Source: Costus lasius
Taxonomy: Eukaryota; Streptophyta; Magnoliopsida; Zingiberales; Costaceae
Assembly: GCA_027563935.2 (NCBI GenBank)
Contig: CM050453.2
Location: 89,192,665 to 89,256,664 of the forward strand
Length of the DNA: 64,000 bases
Reading direction: 5' to 3'
Shown: positions 47,914 through 58,285 of the stretch, piece after piece
Layout of the letters: each line of letters opens with the position of its first letter
Numbering within the stretch: position 1 is the first letter of the stretch
Program-made: the position numbers and the translations under genes
Notes under the pieces: generated by a model
The model's input: only the letters and a program-made list of their open reading frames with translations
Database searches by the model: none
What the model was told of the DNA's origin: nothing

Positions 47914-49171
47914 ATCATTTTATGCATATTTTATGATTGCTTTAGCCTTTTGTGATCCTTGTATGCTTAGATCTTCATTACATGCGAAATTCACATATAA
48001 GTTATTCATGCCGAAACTTGATATATGTTTCATTAGCGCATGGTTGTTTGCGCTTTGTTGTTTTTCTCAAAAACTTCATGACATGCGCGACTATCATTAG
48101 ATCTAAGTGGTGCCTACTATAAACCCTTAGACGGGTTAGTAGGGTTGAAGTCATCTCTAGTTAAGATCCAACTAGTCTGATCAGACCATCTGACAGCCTA
48201 GATGGGTCGACAAGATGGCACCTATGCGCAAGCATTAGGTGGCTATAGGTCGACTGCATCAAGGGCGTGTAGCGAGGTCTGGTTGAGACAACCAGTGAAC
48301 GCGCATGAGTTAGGCCCGGGGTCACACCCGCTTGCCAGAACTCATGAAGGCTGTTCAGCCCTTGGCGCATGCATAGTTGACCATTAGGTCAACTCAAGTC
48401 AGTTAGGACTTGGTGCATGCAAGGGCAGTAGATCTGACTAGTCATGATGAGTGGATCCCTATTAATGGACCGTTGTAAGGTGGTAGGGCACATAAGGAAA
48501 AATAAAATTGATGCCAATGGGGTTTTTCAAAATTTTATTTTCATAATGGATCACATGATGATTGTAAGCATATGCTTGTTTATTTAATCTTATGTGGCCT
48601 GCCCGTGTTAATGTGTGCTGTGCTGGGGCCTGCGTGCCTGGTTAATAAATTGTAAATTATTTTTTTGTGATATGCGCATCACATTTCATTTAATTTATAA
48701 AGTGTAATTGACCTGCGAGTCAGACTTGTCTAGATAGATTAAATTGTAATTTAATCAGACAAGAGCACAGAGCACACATGGCATTGGCGCATGCAGCAGT
48801 GGCTTGACCAGGTGGGAGGTCCAGGGTTTGACTCTGGGACAGGCGCATTTACCTGGTGGGCGCACCTGAGCTGCAGTGGGCGCTTGGGCCCTGGGTTGGG
48901 CCAGATGAGATGCAAAAGACCCATGGAGAGCTCAAGTGAAGACTTAAGTTAAATTAAGGTCTTACTTAGGGTTAATGGGCTTTTACCACATAAGATCATC
49001 ATGCTTTCTTTTATTGTTTAAATAATTAGACTTGCATGATTTATTTATCTTCTGCTATCACCATAGAGTTTGCATGATAGTTAAGAAGATAAAAGACCGT
49101 TAAAATCCAACGCTAAATATCAAGCTCGTAAGCCTTCTGACGCGAAACCTCACTGTTCTGACTATCGTTGG

Positions 49172-49529
49172 GGCCGTGTTGTACCCACTCAGTGGGCATG
49201 CCCATCTATCTTCAGACGGTGCAGGATTACACCTGCGTGTTACAGGGAAGGGATTTATCGCTTCTCGTTGCTCAGCATAGCACGTGGTGGTCCAGGGAGT
49301 AGGTCAGGTCAGCTTGACCATGTAGGCTACATATGGGGCATATGTTAGCTATATGGAGGCAGCCATCTGTGGGATCAGAGACTGTGTTGTACCAACTCAG
49401 TTGGCACAGTCGGCTGGATTGCCCAGATGAAGGGGAATCGCACGGGTTGGCGATTGGCAGGGACTGCCTACCAGAAATTAGTGCTTGTACTCTCTATGCA
49501 TCTTATCTCGCCTGAGCGGGACGCGGAGA
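49172..49529 (+). other. C2 leader: three bulged RNA hairpins
   Basis: (i) 49172-49202: outer GGCCGTG/CATGCC, bulge TTGTA, inner CCCAC/GTGGG, loop TCA. (ii) 49380-49411: outer GACTGTG/CACAGTC, bulge TTGTA, inner CCAAC/GTTGG, loop TCA. (iii) 49491-49529: outer TCTCTATG/CGCGGAGA with one mismatch and two G-U pairs, bulge CATCTTA, inner TCTCGC/GCGGGA, loop CTGA. Start-to-start spacing is 208 and 111 nt, against about 214 and 109 nt in C1. The last hairpin ends 185 nt before gag, against 189 nt in C1. Confidence 0.75.
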
Positions 49530-49682
49530 CCAAGTATGAAATCTGGATCCCATCTCACTAAAAGAGTCTTACTCTTTCGGACTGTTTTAATGGATTTTTC
49601 AGTCAGATAAAATAGTGAGAAAAGAATCTTTCTTAAGTCCTGGATTGATTCTAAACATTGCTACTGACCTTGCTGTTCTTGC

Positions 49683-49692
49683 ATTGTTGTAG
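49683..49692 (+). promoter_or_regulatory. Possible 3' splice site before C2 gag
   Basis: ATTGTTGTAG ends 21 nt before the gag ATG, after a T-rich stretch with a branch-like CTGAC near 49664. C1 carries the same ten bases at the same position. A leader intron is inferred; no donor was identified. Confidence 0.4.
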
Positions 49693-49713
49693 ATTCCTGC
49701 AGCAACGAACACC

Positions 49714-50460
49714 ATGAGCTTCAATGTGCGATCCCTACTGGAAAGGGAGAAGTTTGCTGGGCCAAACTTCTCAGACTGGTTCGGACACCTTAAGATTGTT
49801 CTTAAGGCAGAGAGGAAACTGTATGTCCTCGAGACGGCTATACCGCCTCAACCCGCTCCGAACGCCGCAAGGGCGGTTCGGGATGCCTATGAAAAGCATG
49901 TCAATGATAGCATTGATGTCGCTTGCCTGATGCTAGCGTCTATGACGCCACAGCTGCAGCGTCAGCATGAGGATATGTCTGCTATAGAAATGATAGCAAA
50001 CCTCAAGATGCTATATGCTGCACAGGCGAGGACTGAGCGCTATAATTTGACCAAGCTTTTCTTTCAGAGCAAACTGGCTGAAGGGAGTCCAGTGGGAGCT
50101 CATGTGCTCAAGATGATTGGGCACAAAGAGGCTCTAGAGAAACTGGGGCATACCATCAATCAGGAGCTTGCTGTAGACATTATTCTGCAGTCCCTCCCGG
50201 CCTCTTTTGATCCGTTCATTATTAATTTTAATATGAACAAGATCGACTGTACTCCGGCGGAGTTGCTGAATATGCTTTTGACTACAGAGGAGACTCTAAA
50301 GGGAAAGCCTTCAACCTCTGTCTTGATGTTTCCGTCAAGGAACAAGAAGAAGGGGAAGAAGGGCAAAGCCCCTGTCAAGAATTACAACAAGGCTCTGAAA
50401 CAAAAGGTTAAGCGGTCGAAGGAATACAAATGTTTCCATTGTGGCCAGCTGGGTCACTAG
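49714..50460 (+). pseudogene. C2 gag, ending in a stop within the zinc knuckle
   Basis: 248 aa then TAG. The N-terminus (REKFAGPNFSDWFGHLKIVL, ERKLYVLE) is the conserved copia capsid region. The Lys-rich C-terminus leads to the zinc knuckle CFHCGQLGH, where a stop at 50458-50460 precedes KKDC in the same frame. The usual residue at that position in this family is Trp, so TGG to TAG is the simplest explanation. Downstream, the same frame continues into protease, as expected of a single gag-pol frame. Truncation here would remove the last knuckle cysteine and all of pol unless the stop is read through. Confidence 0.9.
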
Positions 50461-53400
50461 AAAAAGGACTGTAAAGCGCTCCAAGGAGATAAGAAGGGAA
50501 GTTTCGCTTCTGGCTCAGGTATATTTGTGACTGAAGTCATGATATCTTCTTCTTCTATTTCATGGGTGTTGGACACTGCATGTGGAGTTCACATTTGTTC
50601 AAATGTACAGGAACTCAAGAGAAGAAGACAGGTGGGACAGCATGAGGTGGACCTACGAGTTGGAAACGGGGCACGGGTTGCTGCTGTTGCTGTAGGAGAA
50701 TATTACATCTCATTACCATCTGGACTTGTATTAGAACTAAACAATTGTTATTTTGTACCAAGCATTACTAAAAATATTATCTCCATTCCTGCTCTTGTCA
50801 GGAAGGGGTTTTCCTTTGAATGCAAGACTTCAAAGTGTTATCTTGCTCTTGATAATATTGTTTATGCTACTGGGTCAATTAACAATGGGTTATTCATGTT
50901 GGACATGGAATGTTCTATACAAAATATTGATAATAAGAAAGCCAAGTATGCTGATGACAGCACCTTGCTATGGCATAGTCGTTTAGGCCATATTAACAAG
51001 AAACGCATTAAGCGGTTGCATGACCATGGACTGCTGGGATCATTCTCCTATGAGGAGATTGATACATGCAAAGCTTGTTTATTGGGAAAAATGACGAAGT
51101 CTCCTTTTCTTAACAAAGGTCAAAGGGCTTCAGGTTTACTTGACCTAATACACAGTGATGTGTGTGGGCCATTTAGTAAACATGCCAGAGGTGGCTATTC
51201 ATACTTCATTACCTTTACTGATGATTTCAGTAGATATGGGTATGTCTATCTAATGAGACATAAAAGTGAATCTTTTGACAAATTCAAAGAGTTCAAGAAT
51301 GAAGTACAGAATCAGCTAGGCCGAAATATCAAGGCACTTCGTTCTGATCGAGGTGGAGAATACCTAAGTCGAGAATTTACTGACTATCTGAAGGAGTGTG
51401 GGATTATCTCACAGCTCACTCCGCCAGGAACACCGCAATGGAATGGTGTGTCCGAGAGGAGGAACAGAACCTTACTGGATATGGTTCGTTCTATGATGAG
51501 TCAGGCTACTCTACCTTACTCCTTTTGGGGATTTGCACTGGAAACAGCTGCAAAGGTACTAAACCGAGTGCCATCCAAGCAGTTTCAAAGACTCCATACG
51601 AATTATGGTATGGGAAACAGCCGAGCTTGACATTTATTAAGATCTGGGGTTGCGAGGCTTATGTCAAAAAGCTCGCCTCTGGGAAACTAGAGAGCAGATC
51701 TGATAAATGTATCTTTGTCGGTTACCCTAAGGAAACTAAGGGTTATTATTTCTACGATTCCAAAGAGAACAAGGTATTTGTTGCTCGGACGGCCAATTTT
51801 CTTGAGAAGGAGTTTCTTCTGCAAGAGGCAAGTGGGAGAGAAATACAGCTGGATGAGAATCTAGAGGAAGGACAAAGTAGTCAAGCACAGTTGGATGAGC
51901 CTGAGCCGGTAGAACAGGTTATTGAACAACCTGAGGCTCAGATATCACGGGAACCGCGAAGATCGGGAAGGATCCGTCGACAGCCTGAGCGCTATGACGG
52001 AGTCTACATCATTGATCATGATGAACCCCTTACTTATGCGGATGCGGTCAGTGGACCGGAATCAGCTAGATGGCTTGAAGCTATGCGAGCCGAGATGGAC
52101 TCCATGTCAGATAATCAAGTCTGGGATTTGGTTGATCCGCCTCCGGGAGTTATCCCTATAGGCTGTAAATGGATCTTCAAGAAGAAGATAGACATGGATG
52201 GTAACGTGGTTACCTATAAAGGCAGGCTAGTTGCGAAAGGTTTCAAACAAATCTACGGGATAGATTATGATGAAACTTTCTCTCCTGTAGCCATTTTCAA
52301 GTCTATTCGGATTATTCTCGCGATAGCAGCATATTACGATTATGAGATCTGGCAGATGGATGTGAAGACGGCTTTCCTTAATGGAAAACTGGATGAGGAT
52401 GTGTATATGACACAACCTGCAGGTTTCACTAATCCATCAGATCGTCATAAAATATGCAAGTTAAAGAAGTCCATTTATTGTCTTAAACAAGCATCTAGGA
52501 GCTGGAATATTCGTTTTGATGAATCAATCTCTGAGTTTGGTTTCATCAAGAATGAAGATGACCCGTGTGTATATAAGAGGTTTAGTGGGAGCGTGATTAC
52601 TTTCCTAGTCCTCTACGTCGATGATATCTTAATCATTGGAAACGATATTCCTGAACTGCATGCTGTTAAAGCATGGTTAAGAAAATGTTTCCAGATGAAA
52701 GATTTAGGAGAAGCAGCCTATGTATTAGGTGTGAAGATCTACAGGGATAGATCTAAGAGGCTTCTCGGGCTGTGCCAGAGTACTTACATCGATAAAGTCC
52801 TGGAGAGATTCCATTTAGAGAATTCTAAAAGAGGATATCTTCCAGTCATACATGGTCTGAATCTTTCAAAGAGTCAGTGTCCACAAACACAGACTGAGAA
52901 AGATGAAATGGACAATACGCCTTATGCTTCGGCTATTGGGTCCATTATGTATGCGATGTTGTGTACTCGCCCAGACGTCGCTTACGGGTTAAGCGTGACC
53001 AGTCGATTCCAAAGTAATCCAGGTCAGGCGCACTGGATTGCAGTCAAGAACATTTTAAAATATCTGCGGAGGACCAAAGATATGTTCTTGGTATATGGTG
53101 GTCAGGAAGAACTCAGTATAGAAGGATATACTGACGCTTCGTTCCAATCGGACCAGGATGATTTCCGATCGCAATCAGGCTATGTTTTTAACTTGAATGG
53201 AGGAGCAGTGGTGTGGAAAAGTTTCAAACAGTCTATTGTTGCTGATTCCACAACAGAAGCCGAGTATGTTGCAGCCTCGGAAGCATCCAAGGAGGCAGTG
53301 TGGATTCGCAAGTTCGTTCAGGAACTTGGTGTTGTTCCTTCGAGTGCAGATCCTTTGGTTATCTTCTGTGATAACACTGGAGCAATCGGACAAGCAAAGG

Positions 53401-53597
53401 AACCACGGTCGCACTAGAAGTCCAAGCACATACAGAGACGGTTTCACTTGATCCGGGAGATCATTGATCGAGGCGAGATCAAAGTTTGCAAGGTTCATAC
53501 AGATGACAATCTGGCTGACCCGCTTACCAAGCCTCTGGCGCAGCAGAAGCATGAGAAGCACTGTAATAATATGGGTTTGAGATTTCTCAACCATTAG
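50461..53597 (+). pseudogene. C2 pol: protease, integrase, RT, RNase H
   Basis: In order: protease VLDTACGVHIC (active-site Asp codon near 50572); integrase zinc region LWHSRLGHI (50967) with CKAC; integrase core with HSDVCGP, SDRGGEY and NGVSERRNR supplying the D, D, E residues; reverse transcriptase with KWIFKKK, MDVKTAFLNG and YVDD at 52614-52625; RNase H with YTDASF, TTEAEYVA and FCDNTGAI. One base is missing near 51579-51580, shifting the frame between integrase and RT. A TAG at 53415 falls inside RNase H before KSKHI, and the natural end is the TAG at 53595-53597. Domain order protease-integrase-RT-RNase H defines Ty1/copia. All catalytic motifs are otherwise intact. Confidence 0.93.
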
Positions 53598-53600
53598 ATT

Positions 53601-53617
53601 AAGTGCAAGTGGGAGAT
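53601..53617 (+). other. C2 polypurine tract
   Basis: AAGTGCAAGTGGGAGAT directly before the 3' LTR and four bases after the pol stop. It primes plus-strand DNA synthesis. Confidence 0.85.
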
Positions 53618-55300
53618 TGTTGGGGTATGCCCTTAAGGCTAATGTTTGAGGCCTTGGGATTCTTTCAGTATCATGTATAAACTCTTAAGTTTATAAAGGC
53701 AATGGTTGTTATTCAGTTTGTTACATTGTCTGCTACAATAAGTGTGCTTCTGAATAATGTCTCAAAGCTGTTCAGCTAGGCTGACATGCTATATGTCCTT
53801 AGTCGAGATATCTTGGTGAATATGAGACAGCCTTGATATGATTGAGACTAATATGTGTTCTAATCTTATAGGATGCTTCGAGCATGGAATAAGATGTAGA
53901 CTCATGGGTACATTGGATGTACTGGACAGACCCTACTAGGATATTCAATTGCTTGTCACAATGTGAATAATCCTTGATTGCAACAAGTGGCACATGTCCT
54001 CTGACTTGAGATCACTTGTGTTTCTAAATGATGATTGTCATTGTTTTGAGGTAGTTCAATATCATTTGAAACATAATGGTTATAGACTATCTTGGATAAT
54101 GATCATGAGTCAGGTTAGGGCACTAGTGATAGATATAGGATTACCGTCTCCTTGTTTAAGGAGTGTGATGTTCTAAAGGGGCCCCCTGGATGAGATGATT
54201 GAGAAAGTGTATGGCCATACCCAGGTGACTATGTTCATTTGATCTAATCATGTTCATCATATTGGAGCTACAGGCTTGACACGCTTGTCCAATAAGAACA
54301 TCCAGTGGCAAAGGAATCATGTATGCCTTGTGAAATGGATTCACACTTGTGCTGTGGTTTGGGTGTAGTCTTGGAAGACTCTTTCCTTTATATCGGGAGA
54401 CAGTGATGTGTTGCTAGATACCCCTCACTGATCGTGATAACGTAAGTTATCGTTACCGACATTTAAAGGAAACCCTTAGGGTCGCACAATTTGATGATAT
54501 GGCTTACTTAAGTCAGATCGTGTGGACTGAATTGTCAGGGTTCAGTTTAAAGGGATTTAATCTCTAATTGTGAGTGAGATCTGGTCTGATCATGTTTGAT
54601 TGATTAGGGCTTGAGATCGGTAAGCTTCGATCGAGAGAATGGATGCTAGATCGGTGAGATCAGGGTGCATCAAGAGATGAACGGTTAGATCTGGAACCTT
54701 AGGGTTTAATATGATCTGGACTAAAGGCTTGGCTTGATTGGTATTTGAACCAAATCAAAATGAACCAGCTCATCAAGTGAGCGCATGGTTCAAGGGGAGA
54801 GGGTGTAACGACTAGTTCACTTGGCGTGAACGTTTAAGCGTATGTGGGTTTCTATTTTTGGAAACCATGATCTCCACATGAGACACGCTTCACGTTCGAA
54901 TAGAAGTGAGTTCTATTCTCGCCTTTCCTGAGATTCCTCTTGACGTTTTCATGTGTGGCGACACCTTGAAGCTTCGTGAGGATTCAGCCAAGAAGGAAAA
55001 ATCTTCTCATCCCTTTCACTCGACAAGAACTCCTTAGAACCTTGCTAGCACAAGGAGCACTAAGGGAGTAGGCGACATCATTTGTGTGCGCACCATTTGG
55101 AGGAGAAGCGCTTGAGTCTCTTCTTCCTAGATGCCATCCAAGCAATGGCTTTGGTGAGAATCAATTCCTTGATTCTTATTTGCAATCACTTATAAGTTGA
55201 TCATATAATATGAAAAAGATCCTAGAAACCCCTTCCGCTGCATGAAAACCTCCATATGCGCCTATCTAGGGTTTCGCCCCCTTTGTTAAGGGGACTTTCA
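53618..55300 (+). repeat. C2 3' LTR
   Basis: 1,683 bp, the same length as the 5' LTR, with 11 differences by eye. Followed by the TATTA duplication. Confidence 0.95.
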
Positions 55301-55729
55301 TATTAAGCTTGCATGGAGAAAGAGATACAATAAATCATGGTCTTAGAATGATCAAAAAATGAAAGGAAAGGAGAAACAACGTTACAACATGGCTATAAAA
55401 GAGTTTACAGCCGTAATTTGCTTCGATGAACAGCGCTGTCACCGCTGTTTTGTTGATTTCTCCTTCGATCAGACTCAAAATGCTCTAAAACTTCTGTGGT
55501 GTCTTCCTCTCCTCTAGGAAAAGCTTCTGAGTGAAAATCGCGGCCTAAGGTGCCCTCTACGCCTCTCGGCATGAGGCCAAACTATAACTGCCTCCCTGGT
55601 GATTGCTCTCTGGATACATGATAAACGTTCCCCCTTCCACTTCGTACGCCTTCTTCTCTTAAAGATGAGTCCGCAGCAACTTTTGGATCCTAATTTGGAG
55701 CTCTGGATCAAAAGTTATGGCCCGAACAA

Positions 55730-56135
55730 TTTTCAGCCGTGGAAAACTCATGATTTTGACTGGGAATTACGACCGTGTAATACTTTACGGCAGTGCCGTA
55801 ATATTGGCTGAGTTCTCTGGTCTGAATTGCCTGGGAAATATAGTACCGTAGAATCATTTATGGCAGTGCCGTAAAATCGGCTGAACTCTCTATTCGCGAA
55901 CGTCTGGAAATTACGGCCCGTGTAGTTTCTTACGGTCGTGCCGTAAAATTGGGTGAAGTTTCTGTTCTGAAGCTCTCCAAATATGGTACCGTAATATTGC
56001 TTATGGCAGGTGCCGTAAACTCCAAAAAAAATCTTTCTGTTCGGGAACTTCTCAAAATACAGCAGGGCTCGAATTTTATGGTACTGTCTGGAATTACGGT
56101 ACCGTAAAATGGATTACGGCACTGCCGTAATTTGC
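55730..56135. repeat. Palindromic-word array in S2 U3
   Basis: On the plus strand TTACGGCAGTGCCGTAAT-type words recur near 55782, 55858, 55930, 56002 and 56110, alternating with ACGGTACCGT or ACGACCGTGT variants. It is the counterpart of the S1 array at 35602, read in reverse, but with more scatter. Confidence 0.7.
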
Positions 56136-56388
56136 TGAGTTGCCCCGTTTTGCGTGAAATTTCTTGGGTGATCTCCTCTTGATGATGGTAATTCTTATAT
56201 GTGTTTGATTTTGCTTGAAAACTCCTCGAAATAGTGCCTTTTTACCTGAAAATCATGAAAAACCAAAATAGAAGTAGACTTTGCAATATTCGATAAATTC
56301 AGCATAAAAATAAGCAAAAAGATCCTCAATTTAGCATGAAAAGATACATAAAATGATACAAAATATACTATATATTTTGGTGTCATCA

Positions 56389-58285
56389 AACGCGCCCTCT
56401 GTGACTTGGGTGCAAGTGTTAGTTTGATGCCACTTTCCCACTGCAAGAAGTTGGACATCGAGGACTTGAAGCTGACTACTATTTCTTTACAATTAGCTGA
56501 AAAATTTGTGTGGCGACCCATTGGAATCATGGAAGATGTCCCTACTAAAGTAGGTGACTACTTTGTACCAGCTGATTTTGTGGTATTGGAGATTGATGAA
56601 GATGATAAGCTACCCATCATTCTTGGGAGGACTTTTCTTGCTATAGTCGGGGCAGTGATTAATGACAAGAATGAGAAATTAAAACTAAATATTGGTGAGA
56701 ATGTCGTTCAATTTGATTTATCTGACTCTTTGAAGAAACTCTCTTTTGCAGGAACTTGTTCTAGTATTGATGTTATTGATAGAGTAGTGATGCATACTGT
56801 ACGTTACAAGAAGAACATTGATCCACTTGAGCTTTGTCTTCTTGATGCTAAAGACCAGGACATTGACGAGCATGCTAATGACTATACAAAACTATTGGAC
56901 TCATGCCCAGCTTTGGAGTCCAAGCAATTGAAGTTGGAGGCACTCTCTAGAGTAATCTTAGATGAGATGCAGGAAAAGAAGATGGTGTTCAAGAGTCTTC
57001 CTAGCAACCTGCGGTATGAATTCCTTGGTGACAACTGCACATTCCCGGTGATAGTCAATGCGGAGTTGAACAGAGAATAAACTGAACTCCTTTTAGGGGA
57101 ACTTCGTCTTCATAAAAAGGTAATTGACTATTCATTAGATGACATTAAAGGAATTCACCCTTCTATTTGTATACATAGGATCCTTCTTAAGAATGATAGC
57201 AAACCATCTATGGAGTTTCAACGTCGCTTAAATCCTTCCATCAAGGAGGTCATCAAGAAAGAAGTACTGAAACTTTTGGATGTTGGGGACATTTGCCCCA
57301 TTTCTAATAGCTCTTAGGTCAGCCCTATCCACATAGTGCCAAAGAAAGGAGGGGTGCTTGTAGTGAAGAATGATGTTGAGGAGCTGATACCCACAAGGAC
57401 AGTTACTGGATGGAGGATGCGCATAGACTATAGGAAGTTGAATAAAGCAGCCAGAAAAGATCATTTTCCTCGTCCTTTCATTCATCAAATGTTAGAAAGA
57501 TTGGCTCATAACGCATATTTTTGCTTTCTGGATGGTTTTTCAGGTTTCTTCCAAATCCCAATCCACCTAGAGGACCAAGAGAAAACTACTTTCATAAGCC
57601 CCTATGGAATATACGCATATAAAAGGATGTCATTTGGCCTCTACAACTCTCTAGCCACATTCCAAATGGCAATGATGGCCATTTTTGCTAATTTTAATGA
57701 GGATTTTATCGATATTTATATAGATGACTTTTCTATGTATGACTCTTCTTTTGATGATTGTCTGTCTAACCTCTCTAAGGTCTTGTAGCGCTGTGAGGAG
57801 GTCAACCTAGTGTTGAACTAGGAGAAATGTCACTTTATGGTCCGGGAGAGGATAGTGCTCTACCATTTGATCTCTAAGCGTGGGATTGAGGTAGACAAGG
57901 CCAAAGTTGTGATTGAGAAGTTGAAGCCACTGACTTTAGTAAAGGGAATTTACAGTTTTCTAGGCCATGCTAGGTTCTATAGGAGATTCATTAAGGATTT
58001 TTTTTGAAAATTGCTCATCCTTTGACTAATCTGCTTGCTAAGGACTCATTTTTCTATTTTGATTAGGATTGCAAAGAGGCATTTGCCAAGCTAAAAAGGG
58101 CTTTGATTATAGCACAAGTTATACAACCCCTTTATTGGTCTTTGTCATTTGAGCTTATGTGCGATGCAAGCAAATTGGTTGTAGGGGTTGTATTGGGACA
58201 ACAAAAGGACAAGAAGCTGCATGCAATTTATTATGCAAGTCGGACTCTCGATGAAGCTCAAATTAACTATGCCATAGAACCAGGA
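56389..58285 (+). pseudogene. Athila-like Ty3 protease, RT and RNase H, decayed
   Basis: Continues the gag fragment at 45051 across S2. Protease: ALCDLGASVSLMPLS (56394 onward; DLGAS is usual for this lineage) and PIILGRTFLA. RT: WRMRIDYRKLN, FLDGFSGFFQIPI, FISPYGIYAYKRMSFGL and the catalytic IDIYIDDFSMY. RNase H: FELMCDASKLVVGVVLGQ and YYASRTLDEAQINYA. In-frame stops occur at 57078, 57316, 57786 and 57819, a T-run frameshift near 58000, and another stop at 58064. Homology ends abruptly near 58280 inside RNase H. Integrase is missing. Confidence 0.9.

Larger units (their letters stand above)
47914..49713 (+). other. C2 untranslated leader
   Basis: A long 1.8-kb leader with many short upstream ATGs and no credible frame. 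It holds the hairpin trio (49172-49529), a tRNA-like stretch near 48793-48838 (GCAGCAGTGG then GGGTTTGACTCTGGG) and the word GGATCCCATCTCACTAA at 49546-49562, also present in C1 at the same place. Confidence 0.75.
46216..55300 (+). mobile_element. C2: full-length Ty1/copia retrotransposon
   Basis: A 9,085-bp element with two 1,683-bp LTRs, a primer site, a 1.8-kb leader, gag-pol in one frame and a polypurine tract. A perfect duplication TATTA lies at 46211-46215 and 55301-55305. The LTRs differ at 11 positions by my count (0.65%), 9 of them transitions, so insertion is recent. Coding is broken by two nonsense changes and one single-base loss. It is structurally complete but not autonomous as it stands. 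Confidence 0.95.
45378..56388 (-). repeat. S2: Athila-like solo LTR, split by C2
   Basis: Minus-oriented, TGATAGGATTCC to GGTGTCATCA, 1,921 bp once C2 and its duplication are removed. Flanks AACAC (45373-45377) and AACGC (56389-56393) match at 4 of 5. It sits inside the Athila-like coding region, so it arrived after that element. TCACTTTCGTGCA-type words recur near 45658, 45692, 45758, 45808 and 45873. A palindromic-word array runs through 55730-56135. Confidence 0.85.

Noticed and set aside
49172..49529. Hairpins as hammerhead ribozymes
   Set aside because: The conserved CUGAUGA and GAAA core of hammerheads is not present around the stems.
46397..54344. Short frames duplicated in both C2 LTRs
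   Set aside because: LTR regulatory DNA; identical copies follow from recent retrotransposition, not from coding selection.
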